The position numbers and the translations under genes were made by a program. From Monomorium pharaonis (Eukaryota; Arthropoda; Insecta; Hymenoptera; Formicidae), in the NCBI RefSeq assembly GCF_013373865.1, contig NC_050467.1, positions 9,112,795 through 9,176,794 on the forward strand: a stretch of DNA of 64,000 nt. Reading direction: 5' to 3'. The notes beneath the pieces are model-generated. The model was given only the letters and a program-made list of their open reading frames with translations, searched no databases and was not told where the DNA came from. This document shows, one piece after another, positions 47,701 through 50,700 of this stretch; within the stretch, counting starts at the first letter, position 1; the number at the start of each line of letters is the position of its first letter.

Positions 47701-50700
47701 TATAAGTGTATTATAATATTTGCCGCATCAAATTCTCTCATCGTTTCTTATCGTTTTTCTTTTCATGAAATGTTAAATTAACGAAGGTTTATCACAATTA
47801 ACATCTATGATTCTTTATACATTCTCTTTTCGTAAATATTTAATTAGAAAATTACAAAATGCGCAATATATCCATATAATATGTTACACTCTTTGTTCAT
47901 AACACGATAGAAAAATATTTCTTGATGTAACGATTTCATAATAGATTATGCCTTCTACGATAATTATGCTTAGAGATCGATGTTCAATATCAAGTATTGT
48001 TAATACAAGAAGAGTTTTTCTTTCATAACGATAGGGAACTTGAAATTTCTTTTATCTTTAATTACATTATTAATTACGACAGTAATTTTTACTGATTGAT
48101 TCAGAACAGATATAAAAAAAAATACAAGAATTTAATTGATTTCTCTTTTGTAATCCATTACTTGTCTGAATAAAAAAAAAGAATTTCAAGAAGTGATATC
48201 ATTGATATCAATGATATGTCTCCGTAGATATTTTGTCATATTCCAACGAGAAAATATACTTTCCTAACAGGAAACGAGAGAACGATAGACAATGATATCA
48301 CTTCTTGAAATTCTTTTTTTTTATTCAGACAAGTAATGGATTACAAAAGAGAAATCAATTAAATTCTTGTATTTTTTTTTATATCTGTTCTGAATCAATC
48401 AGTAAAAATTACTGTCGTAATTAATAATGTAATTAAAGATAAAAGAAATTTCAAGTTCCCTATCGTTATGAAAGAAAAACTCTTCTTGTATTAACAATAC
48501 TTGATATTGAACATCGATCTCTAAGCATAATTATCGTAGAAGGCATAATCTATTATGAAATCGTTACATCAAGAAATATTTTTCTATCGTGTTATGAACA
48601 AAGAGTGTAACATATTATATGGATATATTGCGCATTTTGTAATTTTCTAATTAAATATTTACGAAAAGAGAATGTATAAAGAATCATAGATGTTAATTGT
48701 GATAAACCTTCGTTAATTTAACATTTCATGAAAAGAAAAACGATAAGAAACGATGAGAGAATTTGATGCGGCAAATATTATAATACACTTATAAAAGAAA
48801 ATTATTACTTTGAGAATCAATCGTGAATTTATGGTAATTTTTTATTAATGTTTTCATCAAGGATTTAACAGTACGACACAATTCGATGAGAAACAAAGTT
48901 AGAATTGTATGATACTGTAAATAAGATATTTAAGAAAAAGAAAGATTCTTTCGTGAATGTACGAAAAACTTTTATTAATTTACTTATTCACAATTACGAT
49001 AGAAATTAGATTATTTGTAGATTCCATAAGTTTCTATCGCTTTTGCTCTTTCGACTTTCTTAATCACAGCAGTTTATTACGGTTTTAATTTGTCATATCT
49101 CTGCTAACTCCTAATTTGTCAAGTAATCGCGAATGTGCGTAGCGGCCATCGCCGCGAGTGTAGGCGCGGTGCGGCGAGACGCGAGGGCGGCGAAGCACAG
49201 GCAGCGGCGCCGCTTCTGCTCCTTTCCCCCCGCCGCCGGCAGCCAATGCTCGACACAGTGGGCCGCGCTACAGCTCGAGCGTCTCGGCTCTTCACACGGC
49301 GCGCTCTCATTCGTACAATTTGAAAAATTTATATCTCGATTGTTGATAGACCTAACCCAAGACAATGTTGGACTTTTATGTTCATCTCGATCTCGTCTAT
49401 CTTCCCATTACGGGATGGCTTCCGATTACATTACACCCTGTATATATATATTGACAGATAAAATATTTACAAAATATTTATAATATTTATTTGAATATTT
49501 TATAAATATTTATCCAAATATTTTATAAATATTTTTGTGATCTTAGATTTGACATATCATAAAAATTTATCATAAATATTATAAAAATATTTATAAATAT
49601 TTACAAAACATTACTACAAATCTTTATTTTTTATTTACCATAAATATTGTATAAAATATTTAATTTATATTTTAATAATATGTTGAATAAAGATTTTTTT
49701 TATGTATATAAAATATGTATAAAATATTTATATATAATATTTTTAAAAAATAAATAGAAATTAATAATTATAAATATTTATCATAAATATTGTGTAGAAT
49801 GGATAATTTTATAACTTTTTAGCAATTTTTCAAAACTTTTTGAGAAGTGGATTATTTTTTAAAAATGCTGAGAAAGTATTTGTATTTCTAGAATTTATTA
49901 TATTTTTCTAGAATTTATTATATTTATATGTGATTACTAAAATAGTTTAAGATTTTTAAGATTTCTTAACATTTTATAATTTTTAATTATAATATAATTT
50001 TTGAAAGAGACTTATATAAGCTGTTGAATATTAAATCTTTAACATTTAAGACATTTTTTCAGAAATCTTTTTAAATGTTTATAAAATATTTAAGAATTTC
50101 TAAAAATATAAGATTTGAGATTTTTTCTTAGTAAATACGAAAAAAAGTATCTTGATATTACTTTTTTTTATGCGATATAACAATATTTGTATCAATTTTT
50201 ATTGTATTTTCTTATTTTTTTAAATCTAACTTTGATTATTATTGTGTAGGCTATGCATCTTGTATATAAAGCGCTGGAAAAATATGCGATACCAAGTGTA
50301 CTTCCACCAGAGTTAATGCCACCTGGTAAAAGGAAAGATATTATTATCCCCAAGTCTAAGTCTTCTACGCCGATGGGAATGGCAATCGTGATGTCGTCAC
50401 CGCAGTCGCAACCACCGCCGATTCCACCTCTACCAAATATGGCGGGCGTAAAGAGCTTAACCGGGTTAGATGCTGTGAAAGTATTTATCTTTTGAACTGT
50501 AATTTAAAAGCTCAGACAGCGTTAAATATTCATAAAATATTTGATTTATATTCTAAATATTTTGTTTTATAAAGTGTAAATTGATAAGTATCAAATATTT
50601 TAGAAATTATTCCTGAAAGCATTAAAAATCAGTTGTATAAATATGGGTAAAAGAACGCTTTTGCGGTAGGAGCAATTTTATTGTAAAATAATGGAATATC

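Noticed and set aside
47047..49483. Mirrored GC-rich frames of 60-116 codons in the big palindrome
   Set aside because: They occur in several overlapping frames on both strands of the same GC-rich block, with no domain and no intron-exon structure, so I treat them as by-products.
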